A DNA stretch of 64,000 nucleotides, taken from assembly GCF_001653515.1 (NCBI RefSeq), contig NZ_LYOY01000040.1, positions 1,550,001 through 1,614,000 of the forward strand, written 5' to 3'. This DNA is from Streptomyces sp. ERV7. Lineage in GTDB: Bacteria; Actinomycetota; Actinomycetes; Streptomycetales; Streptomycetaceae. Under the pieces are notes generated by a model. It ran no database searches, was not told where the DNA came from, and was given only the letters and a program-made list of their open reading frames with translations. Of the stretch, positions 41,095 through 49,045 are shown piece by piece (position 1 is the stretch's first letter; every line of letters starts with the position of its first letter). Both the position numbers and the translations under genes were made by a program.

Positions 41095-41730
41095 ATGCGA
41101 ACAGGGGCGGCCGACATGGGCACGGGACCGGGCACGGGCATACGGCGGGTGGAGCCGGACGACGAGAAGGCGGTCGAGGCGGCGGTGCGCCTGCTCGACG
41201 AGGCGTTCCAGGAGGACCCGGTGAGCAGCTGGGTCTTCCCGGACCCGGCGCACCGCCGTGAGACGCACCGCCATCTGATGCGCGCCTTCCTGGAGATCTC
41301 GCTCGCCGAGGGCCGTGTCGACCTCGCCGAGGACGGCACGGCGACGGCCCTGTGGGTCGATGTCCCCGCCGAGCCTGAAGAGGCCGAGGAGGACGGCCCG
41401 GCGCAGCTGAGGGCCGCCGTCGACCCCGGGAACGAGCGGGTGGAGCTGATCGGCCGGCTCACCGCCGGCGTCCATCCGCACGGCCGGGCGCACACGTATC
41501 TGCTGCTGATCGCGGTCGCCCCGGACCGCCAGGGCCGGGGCGTGGGGGCCGCGCTCGTCGCGCCCGTCCTGGAGCGGTGCGACCGGGAGGGCCTGCCCGC
41601 CTATCTGGAGGCGAGCAGCGCGCGCAGCTCCCTGCTGTACGAGCGGCTCGGCTTCGCGCACCTCGGTGAGCCGCTGCGGCTGCCGGGCGGGCCGCTGATG
41701 TACCCGATGTGGCGCGAGCCGCGCGGCTGA
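41095..41730 (+). CDS. GNAT-family N-acetyltransferase
   Basis: A 211-residue acetyltransferase. The acetyl-CoA loop is VAPDRQGRGVGAALVAPVLE, preceded by the beta-strand YLLLIAV and followed by ASSARSSLLYERLGFAHLG. The N-terminal half (VEAAVRLLDEAFQEDPVSSW) matches a streptomycete group of unknown acceptor. It lies directly after the encapsulin cargo gene on the same strand; whether it belongs to that operon is unclear because of the hairpin between them. ATG 41095 is chosen for GAGG nine bases upstream. Confidence 0.82.
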   Translation: MRTGAADMGTGPGTGIRRVEPDDEKAVEAAVRLLDEAFQEDPVSSWVFPDPAHRRETHRHLMRAFLEISLAEGRVDLAEDGTATALWVDVPAEPEEAEEDGPAQLRAAVDPGNERVELIGRLTAGVHPHGRAHTYLLLIAVAPDRQGRGVGAALVAPVLERCDREGLPAYLEASSARSSLLYERLGFAHLGEPLRLPGGPLMYPMWREPRG

Positions 41731-41765
41731 AACGATTCACCACCGTACGGGACCGGGCCGGGGGT

Positions 41766-42338
41766 TCAGCTCCCGAGCACCCGGTCCACCACCATCTCGA
41801 CCAGCCGCTCGGTCGTGTCCTCGCCGAGCACCTCCGGCAGTGTGAGGTGTTCGATCAGCAGGCCGGTCATGGCGAAGTAGAGCAGCCGTACCGTGTCCGC
41901 GTCGCCCGGCAGCCCGGCCTCCAGGTGGAACGCGATGTTCGCCTCCAGATCGGCGCGGATGGCGTCGGTCAGCGCCTCCCGGAGCTCCGGCCTGCGGGTC
42001 GCCTCCAGACGGAGCTCCAGCATCGCGAGATAGCCGGTGCGCTCCTTGACCATCCGCTGCAGCAGCCAGTGCATCAGCGAGGCGACCAGCTCCCGCGAGG
42101 GCGCGGGCCGCATCGCCTCGCTCACCTCGGCCGGATCCGGTGTCATCCGTACGTGGATGTGCCGCCCGGCCTGGGTGAACAGATCGTCCCTGCTGGTGAA
42201 GTAGTTGGAGGCGGTGCCGGGCGGCACCCCGGCCTCGGTGTCGACGGCGCGGAAGGTCAGCCCGCGCGCTCCCTCGCGCGCCAGCACTTCGATCGCCGCG
42301 TCCACGAGGGCGGTTCTGCGTTCCGGGTTCCTGACCAT
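41766..42338 (-). CDS. TetR-family regulator
   Basis: A 190-residue regulator with the HTH segment GLTFRAVDTEAGVPPGTASN followed by YFTSRDDLFTQAG. GAAGGAGCTC precedes the ATG, fixing the start. It is divergent from a RibD-like reductase gene, and a palindrome (42396-42413) lies between the two starts, so it probably represses itself and the reductase. The ligand domain gives no clue to the inducer. Confidence 0.85.
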   Translation of the reverse strand: MVRNPERRTALVDAAIEVLAREGARGLTFRAVDTEAGVPPGTASNYFTSRDDLFTQAGRHIHVRMTPDPAEVSEAMRPAPSRELVASLMHWLLQRMVKERTGYLAMLELRLEATRRPELREALTDAIRADLEANIAFHLEAGLPGDADTVRLLYFAMTGLLIEHLTLPEVLGEDTTERLVEMVVDRVLGS

Positions 42339-42395
42339 CCGAGCTCCTTCTGCTGCGTTCCTGTCGAGTTGCCGCGGGGCCTTGCGCAACCACTA

Positions 42396-42413
42396 CATAC
42401 AAAGTACTTTATG
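42396..42413. promoter_or_regulatory. Palindromic operator between TetR and RibD-like genes
   Basis: AAAGTACTTT (42401-42410) is a perfect palindrome, extended by CATAC and ATG flanks. Base composition is AT-rich in a 70% GC genome, and it sits between divergent starts, as expected for a TetR operator. Confidence 0.6.
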
Positions 42414-42460
42414 CGGAGTGGTTGATCGACCGGCCACCCCCCGAGCCAGAAGAGGCCAGC

Positions 42461-43036
42461 TTGCGCAAGCTTTCGTACTACATCGCCCTCACCATCGACG
42501 GCTTCATCGCCGCCCCGGACGGGTCGTACGACTTCTATCCGCTGAGCGAGGAGGTCGTCGGCTTCATGGCCGCCGACTTCCCCGAGACCCTGCCGACCAC
42601 CCTCCGCCGGGCCCTCGGCATCGACGAGGCGCCCAACCGGCGGTACGACACGGTGGTGATGGGCCGGGGGACGTACGAGCCCGCCCTCAAGGACGGCATC
42701 ACCAGCCCGTACGCCCATCTGCGCCAGATCGTCTTCTCTCGCAGCCTGGGCGAGTCCCCGGACCCGGCCGTCGAGGTCGTCTCCGGCGACCCGGTGGCGC
42801 TCGTGCGCGAGCTCAAGCGCGAGGAGGGCCTGGACATCTATCTGTGCGGCGGTGCCGACTTCGCCGGGCAGCTCATCGAGGAGATCGACGAGCTCGTCAT
42901 CAAGAGCTATCCGATCGTGGCGGGCGCCGGAATCCCCTTGTTCCGGGCGGAGTTCGCGCCCCGCTCCTTCGTGCCGACGGACAGCCGTTCCTTCGAAAAC
43001 GGTACAGTCGTCACCACTTACACAAGGAAGCGCTAA
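42461..43036 (+). CDS. RibD C-terminal-domain (dihydrofolate-reductase-like) protein
   Basis: A 191-residue protein of the DHFR-like RibD_C family: LSYYIALTIDGFIAAPDGSY, TVVMGRGTYEPALKDG, and YLCGGADFAGQLIEEIDELV, which places NADPH and pterin/flavin-like substrate sites. Bacterial members are unassigned reductases. The start is probably TTG 42461, preceded by GAGG; an upstream TTG at 42422 would add 13 residues. Likely controlled by the divergent TetR gene. Confidence 0.8.
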   Translation: MRKLSYYIALTIDGFIAAPDGSYDFYPLSEEVVGFMAADFPETLPTTLRRALGIDEAPNRRYDTVVMGRGTYEPALKDGITSPYAHLRQIVFSRSLGESPDPAVEVVSGDPVALVRELKREEGLDIYLCGGADFAGQLIEEIDELVIKSYPIVAGAGIPLFRAEFAPRSFVPTDSRSFENGTVVTTYTRKR

Positions 43037-43094
43037 CTCCCATTTCGGTCACGCCCTGTGACGAACAGCAGGTTGCGCCGCTAATCTCCCGCCC

Positions 43095-43544
43095 ATGACC
43101 ACACAGTCCTGGGCGGGCTGGTACCGAGACCGCCATGGATCCGAAGCGCTGACGATCACCGCCGACGGGACCCAACTGCACACCCGGATCAGGGGAGTCG
43201 ACTTCGCCGGGGCGGGGTTCGACTCGCTCGGCCCGGTGTCGGTGCCGGGCATACCGACGGAGGGCTCGTTCCCGCTCGACGGCGGTGCCCTGTGCGACTT
43301 CGTCCTGGAATGGGACATGCCGGTACCGGTCGCCTCCGCCGACGGCGCGCTCCACCAGGCCACGCTGAGCTGTCTGCTCTCCCTCAAGCCGCCCGAGCCC
43401 GATCTGGGGCTCGCGCTGCACCTGGGGGGAGCGGTGTACGCCTCGGGGCGCGCCGAGCTCGACTTCGGGTCGGTACTGGACGACATCCGCCGCCAACTCC
43501 CGTACGGGGAGCACCTCCAGACGTCCGTCCTCGAAAGCATCTGA
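43095..43544 (+). CDS. Conserved hypothetical protein, possible DUF6304
   Basis: A 149-residue soluble protein starting MTTQSWAGWYRDRHGSEALT. It has an all-beta look with many alternating hydrophobic residues, no signal peptide and no membrane segment; it ends DIRRQLPYGEHLQTSVLES. I recall similar streptomycete proteins under DUF6304, but this is not certain and no function is known. Codon use is normal for the genome. It stands alone. Confidence 0.65.
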   Translation: MTTQSWAGWYRDRHGSEALTITADGTQLHTRIRGVDFAGAGFDSLGPVSVPGIPTEGSFPLDGGALCDFVLEWDMPVPVASADGALHQATLSCLLSLKPPEPDLGLALHLGGAVYASGRAELDFGSVLDDIRRQLPYGEHLQTSVLESI

Positions 43545-43660
43545 CCCCCGACGCGGCCGTCCGCACCGAGACACGCCCTCGGTACGGACGGTCGCGTCCC
43601 TGTTTTTGTGCCACCGTCAGAAAGGTGTCAAGAGAGGGCCGTTGGGATTCCCCCCGGCCT

Positions 43661-43687
43661 CATTGTTCTACTACTGTGCGAACAATG
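43661..43687 (+). promoter_or_regulatory. Perfect inverted repeat at the DUF1648-GntR operon start
   Basis: CATTGTTC (43661-43668) and GAACAATG (43680-43687) are exact reverse complements around an 11-base centre TACTACTGTGC. The right arm overlaps an in-frame ATG. This is the kind of AT-rich operator bound by YtrA-type GntR regulators, and the operon ends with one. Confidence 0.7.
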
Positions 43688-43696
43688 AAGGTTTCG

Positions 43697-44662
43697 ATGA
43701 ACCGGGCCCGCTACCAACTGGTGGCCGTCGCCGTGCTGCCGTTCCTGCTGGCGCTCGCGGTCGACCTGCTGCTCTTCGCCGCCCTGCACGACCGGCTGCC
43801 GACGCGGCTGGCCACCCACTTCGACGGCGGTGGCGCGGCCGACGGCTACGCGGACCGGAGCGCGTACGTGACGGTGAACCTCGGCCTCGCGGGCGGCCTC
43901 GCCGCCGTCTGGGCGATCATCGCGGCCACCGCGGACCTCGCGGTGCGCGGCACGCGCCGGCTGCTCGGCGCGGGATACGCGACCGCGGGCCTGACCGGGT
44001 ATGTGATGGCCGCCGCGCTGTACGCGAACCTCGACGTGGCCGACGGCGGCGCGGCCCGGCTGCCGCTGTGGCAGCTCGCGGCGGGCCTCGCGGTGGCCGC
44101 GCTCGCCGCGGCGGCCGGGACGCTGCTGCTGCGGCGCCTCGACCTGCCCGCGTATGTGCCGCCGCCCGGCCCCGGCAGGGTCGAGCGGCTCGACCTCGCG
44201 GAGGGCGAGGTGGCGGGCTGGGCCCGACGCGCCCCCTCGCGGACGCTGTGCGCGGCCGGCGTGGCACTGCTCGTCTTCGGGGGCGCGCTGACGTACGTGT
44301 ACGGCTGGGGGCGCGCGGCCGCGCCGCTGGCATGCGGGCTGCTGATCCTCGTCTGCTCCTGCCCGTACGTGACGGTGGACCGGCACGGGCTGACGACCCG
44401 CCCGACGGTGCTGCCCTGGCCGAGGGTGCGGATACCGCTCACCGACGTGGACCGGGCGGTGAGCCGGGAGGTGAAGGCGCTCTCCGAGTACGGCGGTTGG
44501 GGCTACCGGGTGCGCCCCGGGCGCTCGGGGCTGATCCTGCGCTCGGGCGAGGCGATCGTGGTGCGGCGCACGGGCGGGCGCGAGTTCGCCGTGACGGTCT
44601 CCGACTCCGCGACGGCCGCGGCCCTGCTCAACACGCTGGCCGAGCGGGCGGCGGTGCGCTGA
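43697..44662 (+). CDS. DUF1648-type integral membrane protein
   Basis: A 321-residue protein with about six membrane segments. The first part (LPTRLATHFDGGGAADGYAD) matches the DUF1648 family. The C-terminal third is a soluble PH-like domain (CPYVTVDRHGLTTRPTVLPW, then IPLTDVDRAV). GAAGG inside the upstream ATG context supports the second ATG at 43697. It overlaps the GntR gene by one base (TGATG). Function is unknown; similar pairs act in cell-envelope stress. Confidence 0.75.
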   Translation: MNRARYQLVAVAVLPFLLALAVDLLLFAALHDRLPTRLATHFDGGGAADGYADRSAYVTVNLGLAGGLAAVWAIIAATADLAVRGTRRLLGAGYATAGLTGYVMAAALYANLDVADGGAARLPLWQLAAGLAVAALAAAAGTLLLRRLDLPAYVPPPGPGRVERLDLAEGEVAGWARRAPSRTLCAAGVALLVFGGALTYVYGWGRAAAPLACGLLILVCSCPYVTVDRHGLTTRPTVLPWPRVRIPLTDVDRAVSREVKALSEYGGWGYRVRPGRSGLILRSGEAIVVRRTGGREFAVTVSDSATAAALLNTLAERAAVR

Positions 44663-45018
44663 TGCTGTTCCGGGTGGACCCCGGGTCCGCGGTGGCGCTC
44701 GGCGACCAGATCGCCGCGTCGGTGCGCCGCGCCATCGCCGAGGGCGCGGTGGAGCCGGGCGAGCGCCTGCCCGCCGCCCGCGTCCTCGCGGACTCGCTGG
44801 GCGTCAACGTCCACACGGTCCTGCGCGGCTACCAGCGCCTGCGCGAGGAGGGCCTGATCGAGCTGCGGCGGGGCCGGGGCGCGGTGGTCGTCGAGGCGGC
44901 CTCGTCCCGCGCCCGGGCCGGACTCCTGGTGCGGGTGCGCGAACTGGTCGAGGAGGCCAGGCGGTTGGGCCTGTCGGAGGACGAACTGCTCGACCTGGTC
45001 CGCACCGGCCTCCACTGA
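44662..45018 (+). CDS. GntR-family regulator, YtrA subfamily
   Basis: A 118-residue regulator: a GntR winged helix (ASVRRAIAEGAVEPGERLPA, then LADSLGVNVHTVLRGYQRLR) and a short C-terminal helix pair (LVEEARRLGLSEDELLDLVR) typical of YtrA proteins that lack a full ligand domain. It overlaps the membrane protein gene by one base, so the two are cotranslated. The inverted repeat at the operon start is its probable operator. Confidence 0.9.
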   Translation: MLFRVDPGSAVALGDQIAASVRRAIAEGAVEPGERLPAARVLADSLGVNVHTVLRGYQRLREEGLIELRRGRGAVVVEAASSRARAGLLVRVRELVEEARRLGLSEDELLDLVRTGLH

Positions 45019-45019
45019 C

Positions 45020-45427
45020 CTAGTACGTCTGCAACTCCACCAGGTTGCCGTCGGGGTCGTGCAGATGGGCGGCCCGCATCGTCGGACCCCACTGCGGCCG
45101 GTCCTGCGCGGGGGCGACCACGGTGGCACCGGCGGAGGTGCAGAGCTCGACCCCGGCGTCCAGCGCCTCGGGCCCGTCCACATGGATGACGACGGAGGCC
45201 CCGACGGGCACGTTCTCCTCACCGACGGCCGCGGCCATCGCGGCCCGGGAGAACAACGCGAACGTCGTACGGCCCTCACAGTCGTCCCAGCTGGCGTACC
45301 CCGACCCTTCGGTACCGCGCGCCAGCGAACACCCGCTCAGCTTGGGCAGCACGGCCGCGTAGAAGCGGAAGGTCGACTCGTAACGCTCCACCAGGAGCCG
45401 GGTGTAAGGGGGTTCGAGAGGTGCCAT
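45020..45427 (-). CDS. VOC-superfamily (glyoxalase-like) protein
   Basis: A 135-residue single VOC unit with two beta-alpha-beta-beta-beta modules: YTRLLVERYESTFRFYAAVL near the N-terminus and AAHLHDPDGNLVELQTY at the C-terminus, which carries a typical metal-ligand glutamate. Such proteins may be lyases, dioxygenases or resistance proteins. MAPLEPPYTRL is chosen because the upstream in-frame residues are not family-like. It is convergent with the GntR gene, the stops being one base apart. Confidence 0.8.
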   Translation of the reverse strand: MAPLEPPYTRLLVERYESTFRFYAAVLPKLSGCSLARGTEGSGYASWDDCEGRTTFALFSRAAMAAAVGEENVPVGASVVIHVDGPEALDAGVELCTSAGATVVAPAQDRPQWGPTMRAAHLHDPDGNLVELQTY

Positions 45428-45512
45428 GACTCCGAACCTACCCCGGAGGATCATCTTCCGGGAGGCCGGACAGCAAGGCCGGAAAGCGTCGGTGGGCGGC
45501 CCCGCACACGCC

Positions 45513-45600
45513 GACAGCACCCGGCTCCGCGCGGATGCCGGGTGCTGTCAGGTGCTGCTGCCGGAGCGGCGAAGGGGCGTTACGCCTTCTTCGTCTCCCA
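45513..45600 (-). ncRNA. sodN 3'-UTR, candidate s-SodF-like sRNA with terminator
   Basis: The sodN 3' end carries a strong terminator: 13-bp stem (45513-45525 with 45537-45549) and an 11-base loop. In S. coelicolor a stable ~90-nt fragment of the sodN 3'-UTR, s-SodF, base-pairs with the iron SOD mRNA and causes its loss when nickel is present. The position and length here would allow the same, but the sodF gene is not in the window, so complementarity cannot be tested. Confidence 0.4.
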
Positions 45601-45975
45601 GAAGATGCGGTCGATCTCGGCGATGAGTTCGAGCGCCTTCTCGCCGGTCTTCGGGTCCGTCGACGCCTTGGCGGCCGAGAGGGCCTTCAGGGTGTCGTTG
45701 ACCAGCTGGTGGAGCTGGGGGTACTTCTCGAAGTGCGGGGGCTTGAAGTAGTCGCTCCAGAGCACCGAGACGTGGTGCTTGGCGAGCTCCGCGCGCTGCT
45801 CCTTGATGACCACGGCACGCGCACGGAAGTGCGGGTCCTCGTTGGCCTGGAACTTCTCCTGCACGGCCTTGACCGACTCGGCCTCGATACGGGCCTGGGC
45901 CGGGTCGTACACACCGCAGGGCAGGTCGCAGTGGGCGCTGACCTTCACCTTGGGGGCAAACAGGCGGGAAAGCAT
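45580..45975 (-). CDS. sodN: Nickel superoxide dismutase
   Basis: A 131-residue precursor of the cytoplasmic Ni-SOD. A 14-residue propeptide (MLSRLFAPKVKVSA) is removed to expose the nickel hook HCDLPCGVYDP, in which the N-terminal His1, Cys2 and Cys6 bind nickel. The rest is a four-helix bundle; the subunits form a hexamer. The divergent sodX gene codes for the protease that trims the propeptide. Expression is expected to need nickel through Nur. Confidence 0.96.
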   Translation of the reverse strand: MLSRLFAPKVKVSAHCDLPCGVYDPAQARIEAESVKAVQEKFQANEDPHFRARAVVIKEQRAELAKHHVSVLWSDYFKPPHFEKYPQLHQLVNDTLKALSAAKASTDPKTGEKALELIAEIDRIFWETKKA

Positions 45976-46141
45976 TGAGCTGTCCTTCCTCGTGATCGTC
46001 TTCTCAGGTGGGACATTACTCGGTGGAAGGCCCGTTTTCGCGAGTGCCCCCGGGGGCTTAGGACAAAAGTCCAGGGTCACCATGGGACTCGTGGCGGAAC
46101 GTACCGTGGGAGTGGACCGGGTACCGGGAGGTGGGTGGCGG

Positions 46142-46567
46142 ATGACGGATCAGGGGCGGGAGCCGAGGGTGCCGTTGGGGATCGCGGAGGTGACGGGGAC
46201 CTCGATGGTGCCGACGCTGCTCCACGGGGATCAGCTGCTGGTGCACTACGGGACCGAGCTCCGGGCCGGTGACATCGCGGTGCTGCGGCATCCGCTCCAG
46301 CAGGATCTGCTCATCGTCAAGCGGCTGATCGAGCTGCGCGAGGGCGGCTGGTGGGTGCTCGGCGACAACCCCGACGACGAGGTCGTCGACAGCCGGGCCT
46401 TCGGCACCGTCCCCGGCGAGCTGGTGCTCGGGCGGGTGCGCGCCCGCTACCGGCCGCTGACGCGCGGGCGTCAGCGCTCGTTCGGGGTGCTGCTCTCCTG
46501 GGCGGTCTCGGCGCTGCGGCCGGTGTTCGCGGACCGGTCGGTCTCCAGGCGCTTGCGCGCCCGGTAG
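46142..46567 (+). CDS. sodX: Ni-SOD maturation protease SodX
   Basis: A 141-residue S26-type peptidase without the usual N-terminal membrane anchor. The catalytic serine is in VTGTSMVPTLL and the lysine in LLIVKRLIELR, with the late motif VLGDNPDDEVVDSRAFG. It removes the SodN propeptide in the cytoplasm. ATG 46142 follows GGGAGGTGGG; an upstream ATG at 46082 lacks one. The last 97 bases overlap the convergent CGNR gene. Confidence 0.93.
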   Translation: MTDQGREPRVPLGIAEVTGTSMVPTLLHGDQLLVHYGTELRAGDIAVLRHPLQQDLLIVKRLIELREGGWWVLGDNPDDEVVDSRAFGTVPGELVLGRVRARYRPLTRGRQRSFGVLLSWAVSALRPVFADRSVSRRLRAR

Positions 46568-47100
46568 GCGGCCACGTTCGCCCGGGTCGCGCACCGGTCC
46601 GAGCAGTAGCGCCGGGAGCGGTTGGTGGAGGTGTCGAGGTAGGCGTTGCGGCACGGCGCCGCCTGGCACAGGCCGAGGCGGTCCACCCCGTACTCGGTCA
46701 GATGGAACGCAAGACCCATGGACGCGAGCGCCGCATAGCCCGCCGTCGCGTTCGAGGTGTGGTCCGCGAGGTGCATGTGCCACAGCGGGGTACCGTCCTC
46801 GGCCCGGTGGTCGTGCCCGGAGATCTGCGGGCTGACCGGGAACTCCAGGAGGAGGGAGTTCAGCAGGTCCACCGCCTGCGCCTCCTCGGCCGCGTCCGCC
46901 GCCTCGAACACCGCCCGCAGCCGCGCCCGTACCGCCCGCAGCCGGGGCACATCGGCCTCCGTGGCGCGGCGGGCCGTCGTCGAATCCGAGGTGAACAGCT
47001 CGCGGATCACCTCCACCGACGTCAGGGAGTCCTTGTTACGGGCCGGCTCCTCGGTGTTGACCAGGCGCACGGCGTAGTCCGAGTAATAGGCCAGTTCCAC
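46471..47100 (-). CDS. CGNR zinc-finger protein with ABATE domain
   Basis: A 209-residue protein: an N-terminal ABATE domain of about 140 residues (MELAYYSDYAVRLVNTEEPA) and a C-terminal CGNR zinc finger (RLGLCQAAPCRNAYLDTSTN, then SRRYCSDRCATRANVAAYRA). Such proteins are thought to bind nucleic acid and act as stress-related regulators. The canonical CGNR here reads CRNAYLD. It overlaps the end of sodX by 97 bases on the other strand, so the mRNAs are antisense to each other there. Confidence 0.88.
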   Translation of the reverse strand: MELAYYSDYAVRLVNTEEPARNKDSLTSVEVIRELFTSDSTTARRATEADVPRLRAVRARLRAVFEAADAAEEAQAVDLLNSLLLEFPVSPQISGHDHRAEDGTPLWHMHLADHTSNATAGYAALASMGLAFHLTEYGVDRLGLCQAAPCRNAYLDTSTNRSRRYCSDRCATRANVAAYRARKRLETDRSANTGRSAETAQESSTPNER

Positions 47101-47208
47101 GTGTAATCCTTACGGCGGTCAGTAACGGCTGGGCGCGCTTCGAGGGTATTACGCCGAACTGTCCTCCGGGTACGAAGTCGGCCACCGGCGAAAGGGGTCG
47201 CCGACGGC

Positions 47209-47251
47209 GAAAGGGGCGGTACGGGCCGACCAGGCCCGTACCGCCCCTTTC
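47209..47251. terminator. Terminator after the amino-acid ABC operon
   Basis: A perfect 19-bp stem (47209-47227 with 47233-47251) with a 5-base loop, 23 bases after the ATPase gene stop. It lies on the left of the operon and shields the divergent CGNR gene region. Confidence 0.85.
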
Positions 47252-47273
47252 CGTACTCCCAGGGCCCGAGTGT

Positions 47274-48035
47274 CTACAGGACCTTCGACAGGAACGACTT
47301 CGTCCGGTCGTGCTGCGGGTTGGTCAGGACGTCGCGCGGGTGGCCGGACTCGACCACCACACCGCCGTCCATGAAGACCAGCGAGTCGCCGACCTCGCGG
47401 GCGAAGCCCATCTCGTGGGTCACCACGATCATGGTCATACCGTCCTCGGCCAGGCCCCGCATGACGTCCAGGACGTCACCGACCAGCTCCGGGTCGAGCG
47501 CGGAGGTCGGCTCGTCGAAGAGCATCAGCTTCGGCTCCATGGCCAGTGCACGGGCGATCGCCACGCGCTGCTGCTGGCCGCCGGAGAGCTGCGAGGGGTA
47601 GCTGCGCGCCTTGTCGGCCAGGCCGACCCGGTCGAGCAGCTTCTGCGCGCGCTCGCGCACCACCGCCTTGGACTCGCCCTTCACCTGGATCGGCGCCTCC
47701 ATGACGTTCTCCAGCGCCGTCATGTGGGGGAACAGGTTGAAGCGCTGGAAGACCATGCCGATGTCGCGGCGCTTGAGCGCGACCTCGCTGTCCTTCAGCT
47801 CGTAGAGCTTGTCGCCCTTCTGGCGGTAGCCGACGAGCTCGCCGTCGACGGAGAGGCGCCCGGCGTTGATCTTCTCCAGGTGGTTGATGCACCGCAGGAA
47901 GGTCGACTTGCCGGAGCCGGACGGGCCGATCAGACAGAACACCTCGCCCTCGGCCACCTCCAGGTCGATGCCCTTGAGGACCTCGACGGCGCCGTAGGAC
48001 TTGTGCACGCCTTCGGACTTCACCATGGCGGTCAT
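47274..48035 (-). CDS. Polar amino-acid ABC transporter ATPase
   Basis: A 253-residue ATPase of the GlnQ/HisP group. Walker A GPSGSGKSTFLRC, signature LSGGQQQRVAIARAL, Walker B LMLFDEPTSALDPE, H-loop VVTHEMGFAREVGD are all present. It starts four bases inside the permease stop (ATGA), completing the operon binding protein, permease, ATPase. The start could also be the ATG three codons later. The substrate, perhaps glutamate or glutamine, is not set by the ATPase. Confidence 0.94.
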   Translation of the reverse strand: MTAMVKSEGVHKSYGAVEVLKGIDLEVAEGEVFCLIGPSGSGKSTFLRCINHLEKINAGRLSVDGELVGYRQKGDKLYELKDSEVALKRRDIGMVFQRFNLFPHMTALENVMEAPIQVKGESKAVVRERAQKLLDRVGLADKARSYPSQLSGGQQQRVAIARALAMEPKLMLFDEPTSALDPELVGDVLDVMRGLAEDGMTMIVVTHEMGFAREVGDSLVFMDGGVVVESGHPRDVLTNPQHDRTKSFLSKVL

Positions 48036-48973
48036 CGGGTCACCGCCTTGGGGGTGCGACGGAGCACGGCCAGATTGGCCTTGATCCGCTGGAACGGGGT
48101 GGGCGGGAGCGCGCGGGTGGACCCGCGGGCGTAGTAGCGCTCCAGGTAGTACTGGCCGATCGAGAAGACCGTGGTCAGGATCAGGTACCAGGCGGCGGCG
48201 AGGAAGAGCATCTCCACCGCGGCGCCGGACGTCTGACCGATGTCCTGGGCCTGTCGCAGCAGCTCGTAGAACTGCACCGCCGAGACCAGCGAGGTGGTCT
48301 TCAGCATGTTGATGACCTCGTTGCCCGTCGGCGGCACGATCACGCGCATCGCCTGCGGGATCACGATCCGGCGCAGGGTCTTGCTGTGGCTCATGCCCAG
48401 CGCGTGGGCGGCCTCGGTCTGGCCCTCGTCGACCGCGAGCAGACCGGCCCGGCAGATCTCCGCCATGTACGCGGCCTCGTTGAGCCCGAGCCCGAGCAGC
48501 GCCGTGAGCAGCGGCGTCATGAACGAGGACCAGTAGTCCTTGTAGATCGGGCCGAGGTTGATGTACTCGAAGACCAGGCCCAGGTTGAACCAGACCATCA
48601 GCTGGACCAGGACCGGGGTGCCCCGGAAGAACCAGATGTAGAACCAGGCGATCGAGGAGGTCACCGGGTTCTTCGACAGGCGCATCACGGCGAGCAGGAT
48701 GCCGCCCACGATGCCGATCGCCATCGACAGGACGGTCAGCAGCAGGGTCTGGCCGACGCCGTCGAGGATGCGGTCGTCGAAGAAGTAGTCCGGGACGGCG
48801 CCCCAGTTGATCTTGCCCTGGCTGAACGCGTAGATGATCGCGCCCAGCAGGGCGATCGCGATCACGGCGGAGACATAGCGTCCGTAGTGGCGGACCGGGA
48901 TCGCTTTGATGCTCTCCGGAGCGGCGGGAGGCGGGGTGTCCGCCGGCTCCGCCTTGTTGACGTCAACAGTCAC
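48032..48973 (-). CDS. Polar amino-acid ABC transporter permease
   Basis: A 313-residue HisMQ-type permease with a long polar N-terminus before the first membrane segment (VSAVIAIALLGAIIYAFSQG) and five or so further segments. The cytoplasmic loop EAAHALGMSHSKTLRRIVIP contacts the ATPase. Only one permease gene is present, so it would form a homodimer. The start is a GTG. It lies 72 bases downstream of the binding-protein gene and overlaps the ATPase gene. Confidence 0.92.
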   Translation of the reverse strand: MTVDVNKAEPADTPPPAAPESIKAIPVRHYGRYVSAVIAIALLGAIIYAFSQGKINWGAVPDYFFDDRILDGVGQTLLLTVLSMAIGIVGGILLAVMRLSKNPVTSSIAWFYIWFFRGTPVLVQLMVWFNLGLVFEYINLGPIYKDYWSSFMTPLLTALLGLGLNEAAYMAEICRAGLLAVDEGQTEAAHALGMSHSKTLRRIVIPQAMRVIVPPTGNEVINMLKTTSLVSAVQFYELLRQAQDIGQTSGAAVEMLFLAAAWYLILTTVFSIGQYYLERYYARGSTRALPPTPFQRIKANLAVLRRTPKAVTR

Positions 48974-49045
48974 GGGTGTTGCCTTTCAGAAGCCTTCGGG
49001 CCCTCCGCCCGGGGACGGGGCGGAGTGACCCTGGAGCGGGGAGGA

